The notes: generated from the sequence alone by a model not told the origin. 64,000 nt of DNA from Streptomyces camelliae (GCF_027625935.1 NZ_CP115300.1:4340001-4404000); one strand, 5' to 3'; shown: positions 36,427 to 45,234, numbered from the stretch's first letter. Numbers and translations are program-made.

Positions 36427-36741
36427 ATGACGAAACTCCGCGAACGCAAGAACAACCGGAAGGCAGTCCTGGAGTCCCTGTACGGGGCCGTCGAGCACAA
36501 CCGCCCCGAGGTCAGCGGATCGGTGCCTCGTGCCGAGCTGGACCTGCCCGACGAGGACCTCTCCGCCGCGTGCGTCTACCTGGCAGACGAGGGCTTGATC
36601 AACGTGGAGTGGACCTCGCACCGAGCCCCGGCCGCCGTCTCGCTGACACACGTCGGCGTCCGCCTGATGGAAGAGCTGGAGGAGGAGCAGGAGGAGCAGG
36701 ACGACCGGGAGAGGACGGAGCGGTCGCAGTCGGGCGACTGA
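36427..36741 (+). CDS. Small winged-helix-like protein
   Basis: 104 residues from the ATG at 36427. ERKNNRKAVLESLYGAVEHN, LSAACVYLADEGLINVEW and VSLTHVGVRLMEELEEEQ read as a winged helix followed by a very acidic tail. It could be a DNA-binding regulator; no target is suggested. Confidence 0.58.
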   Translation: MTKLRERKNNRKAVLESLYGAVEHNRPEVSGSVPRAELDLPDEDLSAACVYLADEGLINVEWTSHRAPAAVSLTHVGVRLMEELEEEQEEQDDRERTERSQSGD

Positions 36742-36876
36742 CCCGCCCGCTTCTCGTCGGCCAAGGAGTAGCCTTGACCGTACCGAGAGCTCTTCGCGCA
36801 GCGCTTCCGGCGGTGCCGTTCCCGGCGAGTGACCAAACGGGCAGCCGCTCCACGGCTCCCGGGACGGGACCGCACG

Positions 36877-37371
36877 ATGGAACCGAGCAGTACGCCGGCC
36901 GGAGGCACGCCCGCGGCCGACGCGCACACGTATCGCATGCCGCTGCCCCGCCTGGCCCTCTCCCCGGACGTCAGCCACGGCCCGCTGGACGGGGCCTGGT
37001 GGCCGCGCTGCGCCGCGCTGGAACTCGAACTGCCCTCGTTGGTCGACTCGTTGGAGCCGGACCCGGACACCACGGTGCGGGTCACCGTGGATCCCGCCGA
37101 ATGGCCCGACGCGCCACACACGGTCATGTCACCCGGCCGGGAGATCGCCGTGGAGCCGGCCGGCCCCGGAAGCGCCGCGCACGTCATCACCCTGGACTGC
37201 GGCACCGTGGGGCGCTGGGTGCTGCTGGTCGTCCCGCCCGAGGAGCACGCCGGAACAGCCGCTCGGCTGCTGGCCGCGGCAGCCGACCCCGAGAACCCGC
37301 TGACCGCCGCGCGCATGCTGACGCTGGCCGAGACCGGGCTCCTCGGGAGCACGACAGGGGAGACGCAATGA
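36877..37371 (+). CDS. DUF5994-like protein
   Basis: 164 residues from the ATG at 36877. The signature is GPLDGAWWPRCAALELELPS with a later VLLVVPPEEHAG. A second gene at 37942 has the same pattern (RIDGAWWPRTFDFLTELPP, LLVVPPEATE), so the two are paralogs. The stop overlaps the STAS gene (ATGA). Such genes sit with STAS and other sigma-control genes in streptomycetes; function unknown. Confidence 0.65.
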   Translation: MEPSSTPAGGTPAADAHTYRMPLPRLALSPDVSHGPLDGAWWPRCAALELELPSLVDSLEPDPDTTVRVTVDPAEWPDAPHTVMSPGREIAVEPAGPGSAAHVITLDCGTVGRWVLLVVPPEEHAGTAARLLAAAADPENPLTAARMLTLAETGLLGSTTGETQ

Positions 37372-37832
37372 GGCGCGCCACGCCGCGGGCACCTTCGGCA
37401 GGGACCGTCGGCCGGCCTCAAGTGCACTCCTCGCACGGATCGTTGACCAGTCAAGGTGAAGCACCCGAGCTCTTCGAGGAGTGCCGTATCGTCCGCGCGC
37501 ACGGCGAGCTGGACGCGCAGACCGTGGCGCCGCTGGTCCGCGCCCTGGCCGAGGCCCGCGCCGCCTGGCCCGGACGGCTCCGCCTCATCGTGGACCTGAG
37601 CCGGGTGACTTTCTCCGACGGCAGCATCCTGGCGCCTCTGTGCGAGGCGTGGTCCGACTGCCGCGCCCGGGGCGGCTGGATACGCGTCGTCCACGACAGC
37701 CACACGACCGACCTGGTCTTCCGCTGCACCGGTCTCCTCCACCGCTTCCCCGCCTACGCCAGCGCGCAGGACGCCTGGGAGGGACGAACGGCCGACATCG
37801 GCGCACCAGAGGCACCCGGACGGCACAGCTGA
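37368..37832 (+). CDS. STAS-domain protein (anti-sigma-factor antagonist type)
   Basis: 154 residues from the ATG overlapping the DUF5994-like stop. RIVRAHGELDAQTVAPLVRA and LRLIVDLSRVTFSDGSILAP form the STAS fold, with a Ser in the position phosphorylated in SpoIIAA-type antagonists. It may control a kinase anti-sigma factor encoded elsewhere. Confidence 0.83.
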   Translation: MRRATPRAPSAGTVGRPQVHSSHGSLTSQGEAPELFEECRIVRAHGELDAQTVAPLVRALAEARAAWPGRLRLIVDLSRVTFSDGSILAPLCEAWSDCRARGGWIRVVHDSHTTDLVFRCTGLLHRFPAYASAQDAWEGRTADIGAPEAPGRHS

Positions 37833-37941
37833 CCGCAGCGATCCGAGCCACTGCGTCCTCCACTTGCGCGCTCCCGGCAACCGAGGCACTCCGTCCGGCC
37901 GAGGACGACGTACCGCGCCGAACCACTCGACAGGACACCTC

Positions 37942-38361
37942 ATGACGAGCGACCACCTACGGCCCCCGCCGCCCGCCCCGCCTCTCCTGCGCCTGTACCT
38001 CGCACCCGAGAGCACCGTGCCACGCCGTATCGACGGGGCCTGGTGGCCGCGCACCTTCGATTTCCTGACAGAACTTCCGCCGCTGCTCCGCGGTCTGCCT
38101 CGTGCCTGGGGTCAGATCGTCAGCGTCCTGGTGAACGGCACGGCGGGGACCGGGGCACCGGGCCTCATACTCGTCCGCGACCAGGTCGTCCGGCTGCGCA
38201 GGGCCACCACGGCGCACGCGCCGAGCACCGTCGTCCTGATGGCACCCGGCCAGGGGCGCAGGGACCTGCTGGTCGTCCCGCCGGAGGCCACCGAACGGGC
38301 CGCCGTATCGCTCATGTCCGCAGCCGGGCTGACACCGGAGCAACGCGACTTCGCGAGTTGA
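37942..38361 (+). CDS. DUF5994-like protein, second paralog
   Basis: 139 residues from the ATG at 37942. It shares RIDGAWWPR, a middle basic strand and DLLVVPPEATE with the protein at 36877, so the two flank the STAS gene as paralogs. No enzyme motif is seen. Confidence 0.62.
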   Translation: MTSDHLRPPPPAPPLLRLYLAPESTVPRRIDGAWWPRTFDFLTELPPLLRGLPRAWGQIVSVLVNGTAGTGAPGLILVRDQVVRLRRATTAHAPSTVVLMAPGQGRRDLLVVPPEATERAAVSLMSAAGLTPEQRDFAS

Positions 38362-38535
38362 GTACGTCGGCCGGAGAGGGGATATCTGCCACGGCGAAAT
38401 CACATGTCCGTGCCCGCCGGAGTCGGGGTTGTCGCACGAGGCAGATGGCGCCGAGGACGAATGGCGCCGAATCCTTCGCAGCACGGGTGCCACGCACGCC
38501 CGGGTCCCTCGCCGCGCCCCCGAAACGAAGGTGCC

Positions 38536-38972
38536 GTGCCCGCTGAGAACACCCCTGTCGCCGGCAACCTCGACGACGACAACTCTCCTGCCCACGCCAT
38601 GGGGCGGGCCGTCGATGTTCCCGGCACCACCCCGCCTTCCTCCGGGCCGTCGGCGAAGCCGGGCTGACCACCCCGCTGCGTTCGAAAGGCGGTCACCGTC
38701 GGTACTCCCGCCGCCAGTTGCGCATCACCGCCCGCACCCGGGAACCGGTCGACCAGGGCACCCCCGTCGAGGCCGCGTGCCGCATCATCACCCTGGAGGA
38801 CCAGCTCGACGACGCCCTCCGGCTGAACCGGGAAATGCGCCGGAAGCTGGACGAGCCCGGTGCGGATACCTGGTCCCGCCGATACAGAAATGAACACTCC
38901 AGCGGGATGACAATTACCGGACCGGTCCGAAAACTCATGACTGCTGCCACCCGCTGTGTGTTAACGTGGTAG
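38536..38972 (+). pseudogene. Broken MerR-type regulator gene
   Basis: Near copy of the intact gene at 63525. It starts GTG instead of ATG. One C is lost in the run near 38630 (ACCACCCCGCC against ACCACTCCCGCC), which shifts the frame and gives a stop at about 38,667. The remaining frame then reads GGHRRYSRRQLRITART and EDQLDDALRLNREMRRKLDE. The native TAG stop is changed to TGG, so this frame runs to 38972. The cold-shock gene follows, as after the intact copy. Confidence 0.85.
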
Positions 38973-39105
38973 TTGTTGCGGTTTTGGTTGCCAGAGATTT
39001 TTTCTTTGCAGAGCTTTCCGGGATCTTTCCGGAGGGGTGATCATCGCGGCGACTCGGCTCCGCAAAGTGCGGAGTCCGACACTGCCCCTCCAAGGGAGAT
39101 TCAAT
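38951..39105 (+). promoter_or_regulatory. Cold-shock gene promoter and long 5' leader
   Basis: About 150 bases before the cold-shock ATG. The segment ending TTGCCAGAGATTTTTTCTTT at about 38,999 is nearly the same as the last bases of the window (to 64000). A long structured leader is typical of csp mRNAs, where temperature-dependent folding controls translation. AAGGGAGAT lies just before the ATG. Confidence 0.55.
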
Positions 39106-39312
39106 ATGGCATCTGGCACCGTGAAGTGGTTCAACGCGGAAAAGGGCTTCGGCTTCATCGAGCAGGAGGGTGGCGGCGCTGACGTGTTCGCCCACTACTC
39201 GAACATCATCAGCAACGGTGGCTTCCGCGAGCTTCAGGAAGGCCAGAAGGTTAGCTTCGACGTCACGCAGGGCCAGAAGGGCCCGCAGGCTGAGAACATC
39301 GTTCCCGCCTGA
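39106..39312 (+). CDS. Cold-shock protein (CspA family)
   Basis: 68 residues, normal length. [17 protein letters not shown] has RNP1, and DVFAHYSNI has RNP2. It is an RNA/DNA chaperone that melts mRNA structure. A DEAD-box helicase gene follows in the same direction after a strong terminator. Compared with some CspA proteins it has FIEQEGGG in the loop after RNP1. Confidence 0.95.
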   Translation: MASGTVKWFNAEKGFGFIEQEGGGADVFAHYSNIISNGGFRELQEGQKVSFDVTQGQKGPQAENIVPA

Positions 39313-39355
39313 CGCTGACGCGAACCGTCGCGAGCCACTGGTTCGCGCATCATGT

Positions 39356-39401
39356 GGCTGGGGCCCGCGCTCTCGGGGTGCGGGCCCCAGCCCATTTTTT
39401 T
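39356..39401 (+). terminator. Rho-independent terminator of the cold-shock gene
   Basis: 13-bp stem GGCTGGGGCCCGC (39356-39368)/GCGGGCCCCAGCC (39380-39392), 11-base loop, then a run of seven T at 39395-39401. Confidence 0.92.
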
Positions 39402-39529
39402 CTGCTCCCGCAAGGCCGTGAGGAACGTAAGGAACGTCAACCCAAGGTCTTCGGATTTCACTCGGCTCAGTCCTGTGATTCCCTCTCAAGGAATTCCTCG
39501 ATACGTGCCGCATCGAGGAAGGCCCCGTC

Positions 39530-41035
39530 GTGGACCGCACCCGTTCCGCTCGTTCCAGTAGCTCCAGCAGTTCCAGCCGCTTCCTGACGCAGGAACCGCA
39601 CCGTCGAAATTCCGGTCCGGGCCCCCGGCACAAGAACGGTCAACGAGCACGCCCCACCGCACGCCGACAGGAGTTCGCCCTGCCGGTCACCCTCACCGAG
39701 CCGCTCCCCGCGGTCGAGACGTTCGCCGAACTGGACATGCCCGCAAGGCTGCTGGCCGCACTCCGCACCGAGGGCGTGACCGTTCCCTTCCCGATCCAGG
39801 CGGCCACCCTGCCGAACGCGCTGGCGGGCCGGGACGTCCTGGGCCGGGGTCGGACGGGCTCGGGCAAGACGCTCGCCTTCGGCCTGCCGGTACTGGCCCG
39901 CCTCGACGGGCAGCGGGCCCAGCCCAAACAGCCGCTCGCCCTCGTCCTCGTCCCCACCCGGGAACTGGCCCAGCAGGTCACCGACGCGCTCACCCCGTAC
40001 GCCCGTGCCCTGCGCCTGCGGCTCGCCACCGTGGTGGGCGGCATGTCGATCGGCCGACAGGCGAGTGCGCTGCGTGGCGGCGCCGAGGTCGTCGTCGCCA
40101 CGCCCGGCCGTCTCAAGGACCTCATCGAGCGAGGGGCCTGCCGGCTGGACCAGGTCGCCGTCACCGTCCTGGACGAGGCCGACCAGATGGCCGACATGGG
40201 CTTCATGCCGCAGGTGACCGCGCTGCTCGGCCAAGTCCCCGCCCGTGGCCAGCGGTTGCTGTTCTCGGCCACCCTGGACCGCAACATCGACCTCCTGGTG
40301 CGCCGCTACCTCCAGGACCCCGTCGTGCACTCGGTCGACCCGTCCGCGGGAGCCGTCACCACCATGGAGCACCATCTGCTGCACGTGCGCGACGCCGACA
40401 AGGACACCGCCGCGGCCGAGATCGCCGCCCGCGACGGACGCGTGATCATGTTTCTGGACACCAAGCACGCGGTGGACCGGCTCGCCGCGCACCTGCTGTC
40501 CGTCGGGGTGCGCGCCTCCGCTCTGCACGGCGGCAAGTCCCAGCAGCAGCGCAACAGGACGCTCGCCCAGTTCAAGGACGGCCAGGTCACGGCCCTGGTG
40601 GCCACCAACGTCGCCGCCCGAGGCATCCACGTCGCGGGCCTCGACCTCGTCGTGAACGTCGACCCTCCCGGCGACCACAAGGACTACCTGCACCGCGGCG
40701 GCCGTACGGCACGCGCCGGCGAGTCCGGCACCGTCGTCACCCTCGTCCTGCCGCACCAGCGCCGCGCCGTGGACCGTCTGATGGCCGACGCCGGCATCAC
40801 TCCGGGCACCGCCCGGATCCGTCCCGGCGAGGCCGAACTACAGCGCATCACCGGCGCCCGAACCCCCTCCGGCGTGCCCGTCACCCTCACCGCGCCGGTC
40901 GACGGACGAACCGAGGGCAGACGCGAAGGCAAGGGATCCGCCGGCCGGAATCGCAGGGGGCGGACCGCCGGCCACGGCGGGAGCGGCCGGGCCGCCGCCC
41001 GCGCCCGTCGCCCCGCCCCGGGGAACACCCCGTAG
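39530..41035 (+). CDS. DEAD-box RNA helicase
   Basis: 501 residues, GTG start. Q-motif PFPIQAATLPNAL, motif I GRTGSGKT, Ia PTRELAQQ, motif II VLDEADQM, motif III SAT, motif V TNVAARGIHV and motif VI HRGGRTARAGESG are all present. The N-terminus is Ser-rich, and the C-terminus is basic and Gly/Arg-rich, suited to RNA binding. With the cold-shock gene upstream it forms an RNA-remodelling pair. Confidence 0.93.
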   Translation: MDRTRSARSSSSSSSSRFLTQEPHRRNSGPGPRHKNGQRARPTARRQEFALPVTLTEPLPAVETFAELDMPARLLAALRTEGVTVPFPIQAATLPNALAGRDVLGRGRTGSGKTLAFGLPVLARLDGQRAQPKQPLALVLVPTRELAQQVTDALTPYARALRLRLATVVGGMSIGRQASALRGGAEVVVATPGRLKDLIERGACRLDQVAVTVLDEADQMADMGFMPQVTALLGQVPARGQRLLFSATLDRNIDLLVRRYLQDPVVHSVDPSAGAVTTMEHHLLHVRDADKDTAAAEIAARDGRVIMFLDTKHAVDRLAAHLLSVGVRASALHGGKSQQQRNRTLAQFKDGQVTALVATNVAARGIHVAGLDLVVNVDPPGDHKDYLHRGGRTARAGESGTVVTLVLPHQRRAVDRLMADAGITPGTARIRPGEAELQRITGARTPSGVPVTLTAPVDGRTEGRREGKGSAGRNRRGRTAGHGGSGRAAARARRPAPGNTP

Positions 41036-41114
41036 CCCCCATACGGGGATGCACTCCCAGCAGTCAGGAAGATCCGTCGCCCGTCCCGCCCGCCCCGACT
41101 AAGAGGAGAAGCCC

Positions 41115-41522
41115 TTGACGCAGCATCCGTCCCGAACACAGCAGGCCTGCAGCGCCGACGGCATCGGTCTGACCGCCCGCGACGCCATGCACGCTCCCGG
41201 GCCCCAGGTCGACGACCACATGACGGTCGACGTCGCCCTGTCCGTGCTCATCGGTGCCCGAGTCCCGCACCTGCTCCTCCAGGACGAGGACGGGAGGTGC
41301 GCGGGACTGGTCACCCGGGCCCAGCTCGCCGCGCACCGCGGCGGCTCGTGGTACAGCGACCGGACCCGGCTGCGGGACATCCCGCTCGACCGCGGACCGT
41401 TCACCTCGTCCGTCGCCGCACTCGGCGAGGCGGAGGCCGCCATGCGGGACCGGACCCTGGACGTGTCCCCCGTGATCGACGAACACGGCTACGCCCTGGG
41501 CATCCTCACCCTCACGTCCTGA
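41115..41522 (+). CDS. CBS-domain protein
   Basis: 135 residues from a TTG preceded by AGAGGAG. A CBS pair is visible: TARDAMHAPGPQVDDHMTVD, VPHLLLQDEDGRCAGLVTRA, then VAALGEAEAAMRDRTLDVSP and VIDEHGYALGILT. CBS pairs bind adenosyl ligands. Its partner is unknown. Confidence 0.82.
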   Translation: MTQHPSRTQQACSADGIGLTARDAMHAPGPQVDDHMTVDVALSVLIGARVPHLLLQDEDGRCAGLVTRAQLAAHRGGSWYSDRTRLRDIPLDRGPFTSSVAALGEAEAAMRDRTLDVSPVIDEHGYALGILTLTS

Positions 41523-41556
41523 GCCATCACCCCCTGACCGCCCTGTGGAGGCATCC

Positions 41557-41844
41557 ATGCGCTGTGTCATCGCCCGGTTTCCCTTCGACCTGACCAAGTT
41601 CGAGGTCGAGCAGTCGATGAGCGGCATCACGCCCGAACCCGCCGCGGGCTTGTGCGTGACCATCGACCGCCGTGTCTACCCCGTGATGCAGGTCGGGGAA
41701 GTGATCACCAGGCAGAACCGCCGCGACTTCACCTCGGTCGAGATGCACCGGGCACTGACCCGCCTCGGCTTCACCTGCCACGACGCGCGCCCGGTCAGGC
41801 CGGACTGGGACGCGCGAGCCGACGAGCGTGCGCTCGATTGGTGA
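41557..41844 (+). CDS. SCO5918-family protein
   Basis: 95 residues from the ATG at 41557. MRCVIARFPFDLTKFEVEQS, GITPEPAAGLCVTI and the GEVITRQNRRDFTSVEMHRA stretch match the SCO5918-type small protein. In S. coelicolor this gene lies near a DEAD-box helicase and a cold-shock gene, as I recall, so 39.1-41.8 kb looks like a conserved block. The function is not known. Confidence 0.75.
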   Translation: MRCVIARFPFDLTKFEVEQSMSGITPEPAAGLCVTIDRRVYPVMQVGEVITRQNRRDFTSVEMHRALTRLGFTCHDARPVRPDWDARADERALDW

Positions 41845-42214
41845 CGTCCTCCAGTTCAACGGCAGGTGAGACGCGGTGTGCGGGGCGGAAGGCCGCGGAT
41901 GTGGCCCGCTCCCCCGGTTGTCGTCGCGCGGCTGCCCGGCGACATCCGGTTCGGCCTGTCCGAGCCGTACGCCGAGGCGTCCCGCCTGTGCGAGCGCAAC
42001 CGTCCATCGGCCGGGCGGCGTCAGAAGGGACCGACAGCGACTCGGCAAGGCTTGCGGGCGCCTCACACCGCCCATGCCGATGACTCCGTGCCCTCCGTGT
42101 GCCCTTGAGAGCGGACATCAAGGGTCCGCAGCGGTACGTCCCGCCCACGCCGGCCACCTCCAAAAGAGCACGTCTGCGCAGGTCAGCACTTAGGCGCCGC
42201 GCCAAGCGCCGTCA
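41845..42214. other. Intergenic DNA before the second att copy, no gene seen
   Basis: 370 bases with short open frames but none with family-like sequence or a good ribosome site. It ends with AAGCGCCGTC, the left flank shared by all three downstream att copies. Confidence 0.5.
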
Positions 42215-42257
42215 CTTCCCAAGCTGAGAGCGCGAGTTCGATTCTCGTCACCCGCTC
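42215..42257. repeat. att copy 2 (tRNA-Gly 3' end, 43 bp)
   Basis: 43 bp identical to 34937-34979 of tRNA-Gly (starts CTTCCCAAGCTGAGAGCGCG, ends CACCCGCTC). The acceptor 5' half is absent, so it is not a tRNA gene. A terminator-like stem AGCCCCAGG (42265-42273)/CCTGGGGCT (42281-42289) follows. It divides segment A from segment B. Confidence 0.93.
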
Positions 42258-42671
42258 TTCTCGAAGCCCCAGGTCAGCGGCCTGGGGCTGATGAATTGGC
42301 GAGGATCTCTCCGCGGGAACCGGCCGCTCAGCGCACGAAGATTGGGCACGTGGAGGGCACGAGTTCTCGGCGGTCATGGCAGACTCACCGATCCTGACTC
42401 CGAACGGCGCCTCTGACCTGTGGCTTCGCTGTACCAACCACATCGGTCACACCTGTGAGCCCTCAGCCTGCCCGTCCCTCCGGAGAGACGGATGGCGTGT
42501 GCGGACGCTGCAGCCCTGTGGTTACCCAACTCCTGCCCGGTGGACAGGACTTCACCGAGTCCGCCACGGTGGGCACGGACGGGCCAGGTGGCACTCAGGT
42601 GATGCTCCGCGATCTCCGGCAGGACGACGCGGCCCGCCGCCTTCGCCTGACGCGGCCCGCCGCGGAACCCC
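42258..42671. other. Segment B left part, no gene seen
   Basis: 414 bases. They hold the terminator-like hairpin at 42265-42289 and the GGGCACG direct-repeat element at 42339-42361 (AGATTGGGCACGTGGAGGGC at its start). No supported coding region. Confidence 0.5.
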
Positions 42672-43082
42672 TCAGGCGATGTCGTGGATGTTGTGCTCGG
42701 TCAGGTCGGATGCGTGCCGGGCAATGGCGCGGTAGTCGGCGTCGTCGTGCAGGACGGCCAGTCCGTGATGGGCTGCGGTCGCAGCGATGACGAGATCCAC
42801 CGCCGACGCGCTGCGGTGCTCCCCGGCCTGGGCCATACGGTGCTGCACTGCGCCGATCCAGCGCCCCGCGTTCTTCGGCACCGACACATCGGCGTACAGG
42901 TCGGTGAACATCTCCGCGATCTCGTCGTACTCGCGTCCGTTCCGGGCGCTGTGGAGGAACTCGGCGCGCTGCACGTAGCAGGATGCGATGACCCCGGCGT
43001 CGATCGCGTCGTACCAGGCCGACTGCAGTTTCGGATCGCGGAGCAGCCGGACCAGGCCGGAGGTGTCGAGCAGGTAGATCAC
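42672..43082 (-). CDS. VapC-type PIN-domain toxin (segment B)
   Basis: 136 residues from a GTG at 43082 overlapping the antitoxin stop. IYLLDTSGLVRLLRD, the EFLHSAR helix, ASAVDLVIAATAAHHGLAVL and HDDADY supply the PIN acidic residues. It is clearly different from the segment A toxin, so it is not a recent duplicate. Confidence 0.9.
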   Translation of the reverse strand: MIYLLDTSGLVRLLRDPKLQSAWYDAIDAGVIASCYVQRAEFLHSARNGREYDEIAEMFTDLYADVSVPKNAGRWIGAVQHRMAQAGEHRSASAVDLVIAATAAHHGLAVLHDDADYRAIARHASDLTEHNIHDIA

Positions 43083-43300
43083 CGGCTGCGCTTCTCCGCC
43101 CGGTGCAGGCGCTCGGCGTCCTCGACAGCACCCCACTCACGCGCACGCTCGAAGTGGCGGCTGATACGCGCGGCACGCTCCTGCTGTTCGGCGTAGAAGT
43201 GCAGAGCGAGATTGACCGCTTCCTTCTTCGTCCTGACCTTGGACAGAGCCATGGCCCGTTCCAGGGCGTCATCGTCGATGTCGATCTGGGTCACAGACAT
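43079..43300 (-). CDS. VapB-type antitoxin (segment B)
   Basis: 73 residues from the ATG at 43300, with GAGGGAGG just upstream. VTQIDIDDDALERAMALSKV and TKKEAVNLALHFYAEQQERA form the ribbon-helix-helix start of VapB proteins; the tail is basic. Translation is coupled to the toxin by GTGA. Confidence 0.88.
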   Translation of the reverse strand: MSVTQIDIDDDALERAMALSKVRTKKEAVNLALHFYAEQQERAARISRHFERAREWGAVEDAERLHRAEKRSR

Positions 43301-44001
43301 ACGGTGCCTCCCTCGCAATGTTGGTTATGTACATAGAAGAATACGTCACCAACATTCGCGGGTCCAGGCGATGCAGTCCGCTCGGCACAGACGTTCGCAC
43401 GGCGGGGGTGACGCGTACGGCATGTCCCGCTGCGTGTGGTCGCCAAGGGCGCGGGGGCCGGGAACTGACAGTGAGGATCGACCATGGCACCGCCCGGAGG
43501 TCTGACTCAGTCCTCGGCCTGCCGGGCGATGCCGCTTGGCGCGTGGCCGACCGCCGTCGAAGGGCATGGCACAGCAACCCGGATCCGGCGCCCCTCGGAC
43601 GTACTTCATGGCCTTCGCGCACCCGGATGACCTGCACCTCCTCGCAGACCCTCTCCACGATGTCGGCCCGCTCCATCGCCTCGGAGGTGTCCACCCCGAG
43701 CAGGCCCGCGTTGCAGGGGCCTGCTCCGAGCCACCTCCGTCCCGAGTTGTTCAGCCGCCGCCGAGACCCGCTCCGTGTGCTCCCGCAGCCACGCCCTTCC
43801 GGCCCAGCGCTCATTCCCAGAGCTCAATGGTTTGTCAGCCACCAGGAGGAGCTCTCCACGCCTCCGAGCCGACTCCATGCCCATAGCGTGCCCATAAGAC
43901 CGGCAAACCACGGTCGACTACGGTGCGATCGTGCGCTCCCGGGCGCCACGCCAGAGTACGTATGCCCAGGTCAGAGGCTATCCGGCTCTGCAAGCGCCGT
44001 C
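43301..44001. other. Segment B right part, degenerate DNA
   Basis: 701 bases. A leftward frame near 43,600-43,720 reads GVDTSEAMERADIVERVCEE and looks coding-like, but no start, stop or family fits, so it may be a decayed gene. The segment ends with GCAAGCGCCGTC before att copy 3. Confidence 0.4.
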
Positions 44002-44047
44002 GCTTCCCAAGCTGAGAGCGCGAGTTCGATTCTCGCCACCCGCTCCA
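44002..44047. repeat. att copy 3 (tRNA-Gly 3' end, 46 bp, one mismatch)
   Basis: 46 bp matching 34936-34981 except C for T in TTCTCGCCACC. A stem AAACCCCAGG/CCTGGGGTTT (44052-44078) follows. It separates segment B from segment C. An inverted copy of the GGCACGCAGAGGGCACG element is at 44104-44120. Confidence 0.93.
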
Positions 44048-44341
44048 TGAGAAACCCCAGGTCAGCGGCCTGGGGTTTATTGTCTAGTCCAATTTGAGGG
44101 TGGCGTGCCCTCTGCGTGCCTAAGTTGCGCCCATGTGGCACCAGAAGGGGCGCCGAAGGGTAATTCCTGATGGCGAGTCAGCCAATTATCTCGAACAGTG
44201 AGACGCATTTTCTGTCCCGGCTCGGTCCTTGAGGCACGTCAGGGCCAGCAAGCCCTGCAGCCCGCCGACGGCAGCGGCTGCCCGGTGGCAGACCGGTCAA
44301 ACTCTGAGCGGACCACCCGTGCAGAATCAGAAAGTCCGAGC

Positions 44342-44406
44342 GTTTCCTGAGTGAACAGAGCGAGCGTTCACTGAGTGAACACTGCTTCCGTTTCCTGAGT
44401 GAACAG
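44342..44406. repeat. Three 17-bp iteron-like repeats, 24-bp period
   Basis: GTTTCCTGAGTGAACAG (44342-44358), GTTCACTGAGTGAACAC (44366-44382) and GTTTCCTGAGTGAACAG (44390-44406), separated by 7-base spacers. The middle copy contains the palindrome GTTCACTGAGTGAAC. The even spacing suggests a multi-site operator or replication-type iterons. Confidence 0.75.
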
Positions 44407-44625
44407 CGGGGCCGCAGTGGCCTCGGTGGTCGCAGCGCCCAGGACGGCGGTGGTGTAATCGCCGCCGTCAGCCAGGGAGCTCGCAGTGCCGACCACTTTC
44501 ACACCCGGTGTCAGCCGGCGCTCCTGTGTGGCAGCGGTCTTCTCGGCAGGCGGCAGGGCATCGACCATGGCCGGGAGCCTGCCGCATGCCCTACTCATGG
44601 CGGGTGGACGACCCCGCCGAGGCAC
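44368..44625 (-). CDS. Uncertain short frame reading into the iterons
   Basis: 85 codons. The middle part RRLTPGVKVVGTASSLADGG looks protein-like, but the last residues (LFTQETEAVFTQ) are encoded by the iteron-like repeats. It may be a truncated gene whose 3' end was replaced. No family recognised. Confidence 0.25.
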   Translation of the reverse strand: MPRRGRPPAMSRACGRLPAMVDALPPAEKTAATQERRLTPGVKVVGTASSLADGGDYTTAVLGAATTEATAAPLFTQETEAVFTQ

Positions 44626-44791
44626 CGGAAAGGATCTCGGCGGAATCGGGGGTAGAGCCCGCGCTCACTGGACGACGGGGTCACGGCGTTCGATCACGGC
44701 GTCGCGGCGGCAGCCGTAATGCCGGACGACACGGGCACAGTCCGCGACGGCGGATCGCCGACCGCGCCGACTGGCGACGCGGCTCTGTTCC

Positions 44792-45004
44792 TCACACCTT
44801 CTCGGCCAGCACGCGTGCATACCCGGCGGTGAGCAGACCGATGTCCTCGGCATCGGACGTCAGAATCGTCACCCGGCCGGGATGCTGCAGGGCGGTCGCG
44901 CACAGCGTGGCGTCGATGGCGTACTTGTGCCCGTGCAGCCCCGCAGCCCGCAGCAGGGCGGCGGCGGACTGGGCAACCGTCTTGGAAGTGGTGTACGGGA
45001 CGGT
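44792..45004 (-). pseudogene. C-terminal remnant of a VapC-type PIN toxin (segment C)
   Basis: About 70 codons survive: SKTVAQSAAALLRAAGLHGH, KYAIDATLCATALQHPGRVT and ILTSDAEDIGLL, the last half of a PIN domain with its C-terminal acidic residues. The N-terminal DxSxL part is missing; the frame upstream is unrelated. No antitoxin is found. Confidence 0.75.
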
Positions 45005-45234
45005 TCGAGTGGCCACTCGGCAGGGAGCCCGCGATACACGACGCGGGGTCGGCGCCGTTCGCCGCTCGGGGAGTCCATGAGCGCCCATGGAGACTGGCGG
45101 CATTCGCCCGCAGACCTGCCCTGGTCGCGCTCCGCGGCCGAGGCGGGGTGCCGGGCCCCATGGCCCGGTGGCCCTCTGCACCACGGCCCGTCCAGTTTTC
45201 GTGATCGGCGTCCGCCCTCACCCGTCTCATAGGC

